Shown here piece after piece: positions 1 to 7,303 of a stretch of 13,002 nt of DNA. The stretch is from Oceanospirillaceae bacterium (lineage in GTDB: Bacteria > Pseudomonadota > Gammaproteobacteria > Pseudomonadales > Balneatricaceae). The notes under the pieces were generated by a model that was not told the DNA's origin, ran no database searches, and was given only the letters and a program-made list of their open reading frames with translations. The stretch is taken from contig DPHD01000021.1 of the NCBI GenBank assembly GCA_003523085.1, positions 104,283 to 117,284 of the forward strand. The letters run 5' to 3'. A program made the position numbers and the translations under genes. Position 1 is the stretch's first letter; the number at the start of each line of letters is the position of its first letter.

Positions 1-8
1 GTGCGTGC

Positions 9-111
9 CATTGGCAACGCCAATGCGAGCAGCGAAGCGTCAGCAAAACCACGTTTTGCGGTTAAACGCTGAGCAGCGACTGAGTCACAAAAACCGGATG
101 TTTTTTGACTC
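9..111. repeat. Cluster of three inverted repeats downstream of rnpB
   Basis: Non-coding DNA between the 3' end of rnpB and the window edge holds three hairpins. The first has a 7-bp stem, CATTGGC/GCCAATG, at 9-15 and 19-25 with loop AAC. The second spans 36-70: outer arms AGCGT/ACGCT (36-40, 66-70) and inner arms GCAAAAC/GTTTTGC (43-49, 53-59) around a 3-nt loop. The third has arms GAGTCA/TGACTC (82-87, 106-111), continued by A5/T5, with a 7-nt loop. The second hairpin is flanked exactly by the 9-bp direct repeat GAGCAGCGA at 27-35 and 71-79. In related genomes the next gene on this side is mraZ, so this is probably the rnpB-mraZ spacer. None of the hairpins is followed by a clean T-run on the minus strand, so I do not call a terminator. 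Confidence 0.6.
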
Positions 112-117
112 CAAAAA

Positions 118-489
<372 letters not shown>

Positions 490-495
490 GCGCGC

Positions 496-524
496 AGGAT
501 ACCGAGGTTAAGGTGATTAAGCAA
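496..524 (-). promoter_or_regulatory. rnpB promoter (sigma70 type)
   Basis: On the minus strand a -35 TTGCTT (rc of 519-524) and a -10 TATCCT (rc of 496-501) are separated by 17 bp. They lie 6 bp upstream of the first base of the P1 helix at 489, so the predicted start coincides with the 5' end of RNase P RNA. The discriminator between -10 and start is GCGCGC, as expected for a stringently controlled stable-RNA promoter. That control is inferred from the sequence only. Confidence 0.65.
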
Positions 525-529
525 TAGCC

Positions 530-1375
530 TTATAGCTTGCCCTGTAACTGCAAGGCGCGGTCATACAAGGCTTTCTTTTTGTGGCCACTAAGGCTTGCAG
601 CAATGGCAGCGGCTTTTTTAATCGGCAACTCTGCCAGCAGCAAGGTCAGCATCCGTTCTTCTTCAGCGCCAATCTCATCCAATTGGTGTGGTTCGGCGCC
701 CGCAATCAGCACCACAAATTCGCCTTTTTGTTGATTGTGGTCGGCTAACAACCAAGCCTGTACGTCCAATGCTGTGCCGCCATATACGGTTTCAAAGGTC
801 TTAGTGAGTTCACGCGCTAACACCAGCTGACGCTCGGCACCTATCACACTAACGATATCCGCCACGGTCGCAACGATACGGTGTGGCGACTCATACAACA
901 CTTGCGTATGGGCCACATCTTTCAGTAACGCCAACTGCTGTTTTCTAGCACTACTCTTAGCCGGTAAAAAGCCGTAAAAACTAAACCGATCGGTGGCCAA
1001 CCCCGATACCGATAAGCCAGCAATCAAGGCGCACGGACCCACCACAGGTACCACCTGAAAGCCCGCTTCCCTAACTGCACAGACCAAATGATAGCCCGGG
1101 TCAGAGATGAGCGGTGTACCCGCATCTGAAATAAGGGCAATGGCATGGCCATCAGCTAATTTTTGCACTAACATTTGTGCTTTGTGACGTTCGTTATGGT
1201 CATGCAGGGCAAGCATAGGGGTAGTGATTGCAAAGTGCTGCATCAAACGTGCACTATGGCGCGTGTCTTCGGCGGCGATTACATCGACGCCCTGCAAGGT
1301 TTTGACGGCCCTAGGCGACATATCATCAAGGTTACCGATGGGAGTTGATACCACATAAAGCACTGCTACAGTCAT
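530..1375 (-). CDS. rsmI: 16S rRNA (cytidine1402-2'-O)-methyltransferase RsmI
   Basis: RsmI uses S-adenosylmethionine to 2'-O-methylate C1402 in the decoding centre of 16S rRNA; with RsmH it forms m4Cm1402. The protein is 281 aa, against 286 in E. coli. Seen in the sequence: the N-terminal STPIGNLDDMS signature (residues 10-20), AEDTRHS (35-41), and the tetrapyrrole-methylase-like SAM loop ISDAGTPLISDPGY (82-95). The C-terminal region, with LPIKKAAAIAASLSG, matches the family's C-terminal domain. The open frame extends 32 codons further upstream to 1471, but I place the start at the ATG at 1375. That puts LYVVSTPIGNL at the family-typical distance from the N-terminus, and the extra residues resemble nothing in the family. 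The Shine-Dalgarno (AAAGG) is very close to this ATG, so the start is not certain. rnpB lies directly downstream on the same strand; lpoA is divergent. Confidence 0.95.
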   Translation of the reverse strand: MTVAVLYVVSTPIGNLDDMSPRAVKTLQGVDVIAAEDTRHSARLMQHFAITTPMLALHDHNERHKAQMLVQKLADGHAIALISDAGTPLISDPGYHLVCAVREAGFQVVPVVGPCALIAGLSVSGLATDRFSFYGFLPAKSSARKQQLALLKDVAHTQVLYESPHRIVATVADIVSVIGAERQLVLARELTKTFETVYGGTALDVQAWLLADHNQQKGEFVVLIAGAEPHQLDEIGAEEERMLTLLLAELPIKKAAAIAASLSGHKKKALYDRALQLQGKL

Positions 1376-1527
1376 ACCTTTAAAACCTTGATTGTGTGTG
1401 AAAAACTTGTTTGACCGAGCATTTATGCTAGGCTTAAGAAACGCGCCCCACCAAGGGCGTCTGCGAGTCACTATTGTAACCCAAAGCTGCTCAGATAAAT
1501 CGAAATGACGCCCACTAAGATTGCTGT

Positions 1528-3645
1528 ATGACCAAACACCGAACCTACATATTTCGCATTATAAGCATGGCCTTAGGCTTAGGCTTGCTCAGCGCCTGTC
1601 AACAGCAAAATATTCAGCCGTCAAACACTAAAAACACCCAAAAAGAGGCCATAGTCATTGACCTTGACTTAACCCAATCACCAAAAGTAACCACCGCCGC
1701 CAAGGCTCAAGAAAAAACCGTAGACCAAGAACAAACCCACTCCACAACCATAGCCACCGCCGCTCCAGTGACCATTGAGGAAAACTTAGAAATATTACTA
1801 AGCCCGGCACCGCCAGCGCCCTCGCCGGAGGCTGCGGCAATAATACCCGCAAGTGCTATTGAATTGCATGATGACGGCCCATTGTTGCCTGCCGAGCTTA
1901 ACCAAGACATACAACATATTTACCAAAGCCCTATCGCTAAACGACAAGCCTTGCTATTGAGCATGGCACAAGAATTATTGCCCACGGACTATGCCCAAGC
2001 TAGCGCTCGATTACTCACCCAAATAGAGCTCGAGTTATTAGACCCTGCCTTACTGGGTGACTACCTTGACACTCAAGCCGCCGCCGCGCTCAAACTTGAC
2101 GACAGCTTCGGCGCCATTGTTTGGTTACATCAAGCACAATTACTTAGCCCCACCACAGAGCCCCTCATATTACAGCAACGCCTCACCTTAAAAGCCTGCG
2201 CCTATGAACAAAATGGCTTAGCCTTAGGGGCGGCCAAAGCACTCATTCAACTCAGCCAACTTAACCACAGTGATGACAGCAAGCAATACAATGAGCGTAT
2301 TTGGCGCGCCCTCACCCAACTCAGCCCAAACCAGCTAAACCAACAGCTGACCCAATCGGGCAAGGATAGCATTGCTATTGCTTGGTATGAACTAGCTCTA
2401 GTTCCGTTACGGCATCATGACCTCGACCGCCAACTGCAGGCCTTGGAGCAATGGCTACAACTCTGGCCTGACCATCCGGCCGCCTATAAACTACCAGGGG
2501 CCTTGGCTAACCTAGCCGACTTGAGTGCCCAACAACCCAAAAAAGTCGCGCTGGCGCTGCCTTTACAGGGCCGCTTGGGCAAGATTGGCCAAGCCGTTGT
2601 TGATGGTTTTATGGCCGCACGTTTCCAAGCTGCCGCAGAACAAGCGACAGTGCCAGACATAAAAGTCTACGATACCGCAGCCATGCAAAGCCTTGATGAG
2701 CTCTATGCCATGGCGCAAACAGACCAAATTGAGCTAATTATTGGCCCACTCGATAAAAACAAAGTGGTTCAATTACACCAACAAAATAGCCTAAGCATAC
2801 CCACACTGGCCCTTAACTATACCCCCATAGAAACTAGTCTAATCGCCGTTGATGACGATTTTTCCCTGCCTCAAATCACTCTCACTCAATTTGGCTTAGC
2901 GGTTGAAGACGAGGCCGAGCAGATTGCCCGCCGCGGTTTAAGTGAAGGCCATCAGCGGGTTGTGGTTTTGCATCAAGATCAGCCTTGGGCGATACGAGCT
3001 GCCCAGCACTTTAGCCAAACATGGGCTCACCTGGGCGGTGACATTGCATCCCAGGTAAGTTTTTCTGGCGCTGGGGACCATAGCAACGCCATTACCAAGG
3101 CCCTGCTTATTGATCAAAGCCACAGTCGGGCCAAAAGCCTTAAAAACATTTTGGCTGGTACCGGCAATCGAGTTAAGTTTGAGCCCCGCAGGCGCCAAGA
3201 TGTGGATGCTATAGTGCTGTTTGCACTACCCGCCGATGGCCGTCAAGTGGTGCCCACACTAGCCTTTCATTATGCCGCCAACCTGCCGGTGTATGCCAGC
3301 CACCATATCTATCAGGGGCCGACTAGCAGCAACCGCGACCGCGACCTAGAAAATGTCATTTTTACCGAATTGCCATGGTTGCTGGACCAGCCTCCCATCC
3401 AACAACAAATTAGCGCTAAATGGCCAGAGCGCATGCGCTACACACGCTTATTTGCACTGGGTGTTGACGCCTACCGCTTATTTCCACGCTTAGAACAGCT
3501 TCGTGCCTACACCGAGAGCCGAGTACATGGAGTCACCGGGCAATTACAAATCAACCGCCAAGGTCGTATCGTTTCACAAAATTCTTGGGCCCAATTTGTT
3601 AAAGGTAAAGTGGTGCCCGCACCGCGCTACCTAGAGCAGCCATGA
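1528..3645 (+). CDS. lpoA: Outer-membrane lipoprotein LpoA, activator of penicillin-binding protein 1A
   Basis: LpoA is an outer-membrane lipoprotein that reaches through the peptidoglycan and stimulates the transpeptidase activity of PBP1A. At 705 aa it is slightly longer than E. coli LpoA (678 aa). A lipoprotein signal peptide ends in the lipobox LLSAC, with lipidated Cys24. Residues about 25-115 are a low-complexity Thr/Ala/Pro-rich linker including APPAPSPEAAA. Residues about 120-335 are helical and Leu/Gln-rich, matching the TPR-like N-domain. From about residue 340 (KKVALALPLQGRLGKIGQAV) to the end is the periplasmic-binding-protein-like fold, with LIIGPLDKNKV and a C-terminal GVTGQLQINRQGRI segment. 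It is the first gene of lpoA-yraN-diaA-dolP, and its stop overlaps the yraN start as ATGA. The assignment rests on family resemblance, the lipobox and synteny. No strong Shine-Dalgarno precedes the ATG. Confidence 0.93.
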   Translation: MTKHRTYIFRIISMALGLGLLSACQQQNIQPSNTKNTQKEAIVIDLDLTQSPKVTTAAKAQEKTVDQEQTHSTTIATAAPVTIEENLEILLSPAPPAPSPEAAAIIPASAIELHDDGPLLPAELNQDIQHIYQSPIAKRQALLLSMAQELLPTDYAQASARLLTQIELELLDPALLGDYLDTQAAAALKLDDSFGAIVWLHQAQLLSPTTEPLILQQRLTLKACAYEQNGLALGAAKALIQLSQLNHSDDSKQYNERIWRALTQLSPNQLNQQLTQSGKDSIAIAWYELALVPLRHHDLDRQLQALEQWLQLWPDHPAAYKLPGALANLADLSAQQPKKVALALPLQGRLGKIGQAVVDGFMAARFQAAAEQATVPDIKVYDTAAMQSLDELYAMAQTDQIELIIGPLDKNKVVQLHQQNSLSIPTLALNYTPIETSLIAVDDDFSLPQITLTQFGLAVEDEAEQIARRGLSEGHQRVVVLHQDQPWAIRAAQHFSQTWAHLGGDIASQVSFSGAGDHSNAITKALLIDQSHSRAKSLKNILAGTGNRVKFEPRRRQDVDAIVLFALPADGRQVVPTLAFHYAANLPVYASHHIYQGPTSSNRDRDLENVIFTELPWLLDQPPIQQQISAKWPERMRYTRLFALGVDAYRLFPRLEQLRAYTESRVHGVTGQLQINRQGRIVSQNSWAQFVKGKVVPAPRYLEQP

Positions 3646-4028
3646 ACAATACGCAAACTGGGGCATGGGCCGAAGACTTGGCCTGGCAACACATGCACCA
3701 ACATGGCTGGAGTCTGGTGGCCCGTAATTTTTTTTGCAAAGGCGGAGAACTCGATATTGTCGCCCACAAACAGGGCATATTGGCATTTGTTGAGGTTAAA
3801 TATCGCCGTAGCCAAGCCATGGGTGGCGCCATAGCTAGCCTCAGCAAGCACAAACAGCGCCACCTAATCCACAGCGCCAAAGTATTTTTACAACGCTATC
3901 CACGCTTGGGACAACTCGATTGTCGATTTGATTTAATTGCCATTAGCGGGCCAGCCCCAAGCGACCATGGCTCAGCTAACCAAGTTCAGATACAATGGTT
4001 GGATAACGCTTTTATCACCTTGGGTTAA
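3642..4028 (+). CDS. yraN: UPF0102 family protein YraN (predicted nuclease-like fold)
   Basis: A 128-aa protein of the UPF0102 family, found almost universally beside lpoA/rsmI in gammaproteobacteria; its cellular role is not established. The sequence carries the family signature of a restriction-endonuclease-like core: Glu11 in GAWAEDLA, GGELDIVA (34-41, with Glu36 and Asp38), and FVEVKYR (49-55), whose Glu51-x-Lys53 matches the metal-binding/catalytic motif of Holliday-junction-resolvase-like folds. The C-terminal RFDLIAI matches the family. The start ATG at 3642 overlaps the lpoA stop by 4 nt (ATGA), so the two are probably translationally coupled. diaA follows after 40 nt. Nuclease activity is a structural inference from the motif, not demonstrated here. 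Confidence 0.93.
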   Translation: MNNTQTGAWAEDLAWQHMHQHGWSLVARNFFCKGGELDIVAHKQGILAFVEVKYRRSQAMGGAIASLSKHKQRHLIHSAKVFLQRYPRLGQLDCRFDLIAISGPAPSDHGSANQVQIQWLDNAFITLG

Positions 4029-4068
4029 GCCTTACGGCTGCAACTCGCACCTAGGAACTAACAAATTA

Positions 4069-4662
4069 ATGGAACTGCAAGATAGGGTTATTAACCAATT
4101 CCATGAACACATGGGCTGTGCGGCATATAGCGCCGAGCACCTGCCTCAAGACATTGCGATTGCCGCACAAATGCTGCACCAGTGTTTTATTCAGGAAGGT
4201 AAATTGCTAGTTTGCGGTAATGGTGCCAATGCGGCCAATGGCCACCATCTGTGTGCTGCAATGCTGAGTCGCTTAGAACAAGAACGGCCCAGCCTCCCCG
4301 CGTTTAACTTAACCGCCGACAGCACCAGCATCAGCGCCATAACGCGGGACTCCAGCTTTCAGGATGTGTTTGCAAAACAAATCACTGCCCTGGGCCAAGC
4401 CGGCGATATCCTTATGGTACTGTCAGAACAAGGCAATTGCGGCAACCTGGTACAGGCCATACAAGCCGCCCATGACCGTGATTTGCAGGTGATCTCTATT
4501 ACAGGCCAAAGTGGCGGTGATATGGCGGCCCTGCTTGACCCTGACGACGTGGCCATTCGTATACCTAGCGACCACAACCTCAACATTCTTCAACTACAAT
4601 TAGTCACCATTCACTGTTTATGTGATCTAATTGATTTTCAACTTTTTGGGAGCAACGAATAA
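4069..4662 (+). CDS. diaA: DnaA initiator-associating protein DiaA (SIS domain)
   Basis: DiaA is a tetrameric SIS-domain protein that binds several DnaA molecules at oriC and promotes timely replication initiation. The 197-aa product matches E. coli DiaA (196 aa) along its length: CGNGANAANGHH (49-60, the SIS phosphosugar-binding loop), ERPSLPAFNLTADS (72-85), ALGQAGDILMVLSEQGN (107-123) and a C-terminal CLCDLIDFQLF. The fold is shared with GmhA sedoheptulose-7-phosphate isomerase, but context and overall match favour DiaA. An in-frame ATG exists at 3937 inside yraN. I chose 4069 because MELQDRVINQF aligns with the E. coli N-terminus; an AGGA lies 12 nt upstream, somewhat far. The TAA stop directly abuts the dolP ATG (TAAATG), as expected for one transcript. 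Confidence 0.93.
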   Translation: MELQDRVINQFHEHMGCAAYSAEHLPQDIAIAAQMLHQCFIQEGKLLVCGNGANAANGHHLCAAMLSRLEQERPSLPAFNLTADSTSISAITRDSSFQDVFAKQITALGQAGDILMVLSEQGNCGNLVQAIQAAHDRDLQVISITGQSGGDMAALLDPDDVAIRIPSDHNLNILQLQLVTIHCLCDLIDFQLFGSNE

Positions 4663-5232
4663 ATGCTAACACGCAGTCTCAAACTCATCACTTTAAGCGC
4701 CTGCCTGGTATGGGCCAGCGCCTGTACGCCGGTACTCAGCAACAAACCGGTGAGTGATAATAAAGGTTCACGCTCGTTGGGCACCCTTTACAATGACCAA
4801 CTCATCGAAACCACCACCGTCGATGCCATATTACGGGCTACTCCACTGTTAGAAGCAGCTCATGTCTCAGCTATTAGTGTTAATGGCATCGTCTTATTGA
4901 TTGGCCAGGTGCCTAGTGAAGACACTAAAATTATTGCCGGTGCCAAAGCGCGCAAGGTGAGCAATGTACGTAAGGTTCACAACGAGTTATTGGTGAGCGG
5001 GCCATCTTCTTATGTGGTGCGTACCAATGACACCCTAATCACCACCAAAGTGAAAACTCGTATGGTGGGTGAAACTGGCTTTCCCGCCACTCGCATTAAA
5101 GTAGTCACAGAAAATGGTGTGGTTTACTTGATGGGTTTAGTCACTCAAGCCGAAGGGGACTGGGCTGTAAGAGTTGCCTCCAAGGCCAGTGGCATTCAGC
5201 GCATTGTTAAAGTATTTGAATATATCGACTAG
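4663..5232 (+). CDS. dolP: Outer-membrane BON-domain lipoprotein DolP (YraP)
   Basis: DolP/YraP is a dual-BON outer-membrane lipoprotein that binds anionic phospholipid, concentrates at the division site and supports outer-membrane integrity. In E. coli it belongs to the sigmaE regulon. The 189-aa product matches the 191-aa E. coli protein. A signal peptide with a somewhat atypical lipobox (WASAC) puts the lipidated cysteine at 21; Thr and Pro follow it, compatible with outer-membrane sorting. Two BON domains are visible, about residues 45-113 (core AISVNGIVLLIGQVPSE) and 118-189 (core VVTENGVVYLMGLVTQAE). The start ATG directly follows the diaA stop, with GGGAG about 9 nt upstream. The gene ends 15 nt before a strong terminator stem, so it is the last gene of the lpoA run. 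I see no obvious sigmaE promoter inside diaA, but this was not scanned exhaustively. Confidence 0.93.
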   Translation: MLTRSLKLITLSACLVWASACTPVLSNKPVSDNKGSRSLGTLYNDQLIETTTVDAILRATPLLEAAHVSAISVNGIVLLIGQVPSEDTKIIAGAKARKVSNVRKVHNELLVSGPSSYVVRTNDTLITTKVKTRMVGETGFPATRIKVVTENGVVYLMGLVTQAEGDWAVRVASKASGIQRIVKVFEYID

Positions 5233-5247
5233 CAATAACTAGCTAAT

Positions 5248-5274
5248 AAAAAAGGGCCTCATGGCCCTTTTTTT
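5248..5274. terminator. Bidirectional intrinsic terminator between dolP and sspB
   Basis: GGGCC (5254-5258) and GGCCC (5263-5267) form a stem with loop TCAT. It is flanked by six A on the left and seven T on the right, so it can act as a Rho-independent terminator in both directions. It serves dolP from the left and sspB (stop at 5301) from the right. Confidence 0.93.
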
Positions 5275-5300
5275 GTTTGCAGCATAAGCTTGAGTACTGC

Positions 5301-5735
5301 TTACTTAACCACTTTAAGCGTGGGCCGCTTGGCCCTAGCGCTAATCGACGACACCGTGGCTGGCTCTACAGGCTTATCTGGCATTGGAGGCACTGGTGCA
5401 GGACTGTCTGGGTCGGGTATGCCCGGCTCAAAACCAAAACCCATACCCTCGCCACTCTCCTTGGCATAAATAGCCATCACCGCTAAGATAGGCACATACA
5501 CGTGCATCGGCACTCCGCCAAAGCGGGCATTAAACTCCACTGCATCATCGCCAAGGCTCAAGCTCTGTACTGCACTAGGCGCGATATTGAGTACAATTTG
5601 GCCATCAGAAATAAATCGCTCCGGCACCATCACATCATTAATGGTGGCATCCACCACCATATGTGGCGTCGAATTATTGTCTAATATCCACTCATGCAAA
5701 GCACGTAGTAGGTAAGCGCGACTTGGAGTCATCAT
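5301..5735 (-). CDS. sspB: ClpXP protease specificity-enhancing factor SspB
   Basis: SspB is a dimeric adaptor that binds ssrA-tagged proteins and delivers them to ClpXP; it also helps degrade RseA. The 144-aa product has the conserved substrate-binding domain: RAYLLRALHEWILDNN (6-21), TPHMVVDAT (23-31), DGQIVLNIAPSAV (44-56) and FNARFGGVP (68-76). An acidic/Pro-rich flexible linker (about 100-125) follows, and the short C-terminal ClpX-docking tail RPTLKVVK matches the E. coli RPALRVVK type. Two consecutive ATGs (5735 and 5732) are possible starts. The first is 8 nt from a GAG and is used here. The gene follows sspA by 13 nt and they are almost certainly co-transcribed. The 3' end faces the bidirectional terminator. 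Confidence 0.96.
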   Translation of the reverse strand: MMTPSRAYLLRALHEWILDNNSTPHMVVDATINDVMVPERFISDGQIVLNIAPSAVQSLSLGDDAVEFNARFGGVPMHVYVPILAVMAIYAKESGEGMGFGFEPGIPDPDSPAPVPPMPDKPVEPATVSSISARAKRPTLKVVK

Positions 5736-5748
5736 GTGGCCGTCTCAA

Positions 5749-6378
5749 TTACATGCGGATTTCGTGTTCAATCTCAGACAAACTTTCCTGAAACCCTTCG
5801 CGAGCGAAGATGCGTTCCATATATTCTAACATCGGCGCAGCTTGCTCTTCAGGCAGATCAATGCCTAACTGCGGCAAACGCCACAAAATAGGCGCAATAC
5901 AGCAATCAACCAAGGTGAACTCTTCACTCATGAAAAAGTCTTTTTCAGTGAAGATCGGCGCAGTTGAGATAAGGCTTTCGCGCAATTCTTTTTGCGCAGC
6001 AACGATCTCGCTTTCGTCTTCAGAAGTCATGATAACATCAGCAAGACGACACCAATCACGCTCGATACGGTACATATACAAGCGGCTCTCAGCACGTGCA
6101 ACGGGGTATACCGGTAACAGCGGCGGATGGGGGAAACGCTCGTCTAGATACTCCATCATCACGTTGGCTTCATACAGCACCAATTCACGGTCAACCAAGG
6201 TGGGTAAACTGTTGTAAGGGTTGAGATCTGCCAGGTCCTCTGGCTTATGCTCTGCGTCAACATCAATAATGTCAACGGTGACGCCTTTTTCTGCCAATAC
6301 AATACGCACACGGTGACTATAATGATTTGCTGCATCAGAAAAAAACGTCATGGAAGAGCGTTTAGCGACTACACCCAT
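5749..6378 (-). CDS. sspA: Stringent starvation protein A (RNA polymerase-associated SspA)
   Basis: SspA is a glutathione-S-transferase-fold protein lacking GST activity. It binds sigma70 RNA polymerase and remodels transcription in stationary phase and starvation, and in several pathogens it controls virulence genes. The 209-aa product matches E. coli SspA (212 aa). Residues about 10-85 are the thioredoxin-like domain (SHRVRIVLAEKGV, 21-33; LNPYNSLPTLVDREL, 52-66). The conserved surface PHP pocket is at 83-85, followed by LLPVYPVARAESRLYM, and the rest is the helical C-domain with LVDCCIAPILWRLPQLGI. The frame opens five codons earlier (ATG at 6393). I use 6378 because MGVVAKRSSMT aligns with the E. 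coli N-terminus and a GAGG lies 9 nt upstream. It is preceded by a long structured leader and a consensus -10. Confidence 0.96.
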   Translation of the reverse strand: MGVVAKRSSMTFFSDAANHYSHRVRIVLAEKGVTVDIIDVDAEHKPEDLADLNPYNSLPTLVDRELVLYEANVMMEYLDERFPHPPLLPVYPVARAESRLYMYRIERDWCRLADVIMTSEDESEIVAAQKELRESLISTAPIFTEKDFFMSEEFTLVDCCIAPILWRLPQLGIDLPEEQAAPMLEYMERIFAREGFQESLSEIEHEIRM

Positions 6379-6429
6379 GTAGATATACCTCAATAATAAA
6401 ACGATAGCGCTATGCGCCGAAAACGAATA

Positions 6430-6472
6430 CGCGACCTGCCGTGTTTATGATTAATAAACAACAGCGGTCGCG
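6430..6472 (-). promoter_or_regulatory. Long stem-loop in the sspA 5' leader
   Basis: On the minus strand the arms are CGCGACC / GGTCGCG (7 bp), GCTG / CGGC (4 bp with one G-U) and TGTTTAT / ATAAACA (7 bp), with loop TAATC. One unpaired A and one unpaired U sit at the junctions, giving 18 bp in 43 nt. It would begin about 17 nt into a transcript starting from the upstream -10 and lies about 50 nt before the sspA start codon. No U-tract follows closely, so a regulatory or mRNA-stabilising leader hairpin is more likely than a terminator. No known riboswitch class is recognised. Confidence 0.6.
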
Positions 6473-6495
6473 CTTAAATGGACTAAGACGGGGTA

Positions 6496-6523
6496 ATTAT
6501 ACCCCAAGTCGGGGGTTAGTGAA
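6496..6523 (-). promoter_or_regulatory. Probable sspAB promoter
   Basis: A perfect TATAAT (rc of 6496-6501) lies 16 bp downstream of a 4/6 -35, TTCACT (rc of 6518-6523). The -35 overlaps the petC stop codon. The predicted start is near 6489, leaving a leader of about 110 nt before sspA. The -10 sits inside a palindrome, GGGGTA/TACCCC (6490-6505). Confidence 0.55.
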
Positions 6524-7301
6524 CGTCGCGCCAGAATTCCTTCTTCAGGAAGTAGAACACTAAGGTCATTAACAAACAAAACAAAATAGCCCACATACCA
6601 ATACGCTGACTATCTGACTTGTATGGCTTTGCCATATAAGACATGAAATTTGTCAAGTCATAAACCGTGGCATCAAACTGTGCTTGGTTCATGCTGCCCG
6701 TGCCTTCGGCAACGCTCAGCACTTCACAACTCTCGACCGTCAGGGCTTTACCCGTAAGGCTATCGATAACGGCGGTACCGTGGTCGTCATGCTTAGGCAC
6801 TTGAGCACAAGTTTTGGATTGCACACCCTGCAGTTCCAACAACACGTTAGGCATACCCACACTTGGGAATACTACGTTGTTAACGCCATAGGGGCGGCTG
6901 TCGTCTACATAGAAGCTGCGCAAGTAGGTGTATACCCAATCCGCACCACGTAGGTTCACTTCATTAGTTAAATCCGGTGGCGGTGCGCCAAACCAGTCCG
7001 CAGCAAGCTTTGAATCCATCGCGTTGGTCATTTGCTCACCTACTTTTTGATCACTAAAGATCAAATGCTCAGCCACTAACTCGGCCGGCATGTGCAAATC
7101 TTCTGCAGCACGTATGTAACGCTGGTACTGGGCCGTATGACAACCTAAACAATAGTTTACATAGGTCTTCATACCACGCTGCAATGAAGCCTGGTCAGAA
7201 GCATCCGTTTGTATATGATCCAGCGCAACTTTTGGACCAGCGCTTGCTACAGCAAACGCGGGCATGATCAGCATCAAGCTTAATAAGATTAGTTTCTTCA
7301 T
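6516..7301 (-). CDS. petC: Ubiquinol-cytochrome c reductase, cytochrome c1 subunit
   Basis: Cytochrome c1 of the bc1 complex carries electrons from the Rieske centre to soluble or membrane cytochrome c; it is periplasmic and anchored by its C-terminus. The 261-aa product has a cleavable signal peptide (MKKLILLSLM..., cleavage near Ala19-Ala21), a CLGCH haem c-binding motif (Cys51, Cys54, His55) and the axial Met150 in VGMPNVLLE. Cys165 and Cys192 could form a disulphide. DLTNFMSYMAKP (215-226) leads into a single C-terminal transmembrane helix (about 234-251), ending in the positive LKKEFWRDVH. The frame is open for 61 codons upstream within petB; the ATG at 7301 is chosen because it begins the signal peptide. 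The spacing to the petB stop is 2 nt. It is the last gene of petABC. Confidence 0.96.
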   Translation of the reverse strand: MKKLILLSLMLIMPAFAVASAGPKVALDHIQTDASDQASLQRGMKTYVNYCLGCHTAQYQRYIRAAEDLHMPAELVAEHLIFSDQKVGEQMTNAMDSKLAADWFGAPPPDLTNEVNLRGADWVYTYLRSFYVDDSRPYGVNNVVFPSVGMPNVLLELQGVQSKTCAQVPKHDDHGTAVIDSLTGKALTVESCEVLSVAEGTGSMNQAQFDATVYDLTNFMSYMAKPYKSDSQRIGMWAILFCLLMTLVFYFLKKEFWRDVH

Positions 7302-7303
7302 GA

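Noticed and set aside
36..70. Integron attC-like site
   Set aside because: The hairpin is too short, lacks R/L box organisation, and no integrase or cassette is nearby.
1409..1439. lpoA promoter with TTGACC as -35
   Set aside because: At 17-bp spacing the -10 would be TTAAGA, a poor match, and no better combination was seen; I leave the rsmI-lpoA spacer without a called promoter.
1376..1471. 32-residue N-terminal extension of RsmI
   Set aside because: The family starts just before LYVVSTPIGNL, and the extra residues have no family match, so the ATG at 1375 is preferred.
3937..4068. N-terminal extension of DiaA inside yraN
   Set aside because: The DiaA family begins at the ATG at 4069; the extension is yraN read in another frame.
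6430..6472. Terminator for petC
   Set aside because: The stem is not followed by a T-run on the minus strand; it fits better as an sspA leader element.
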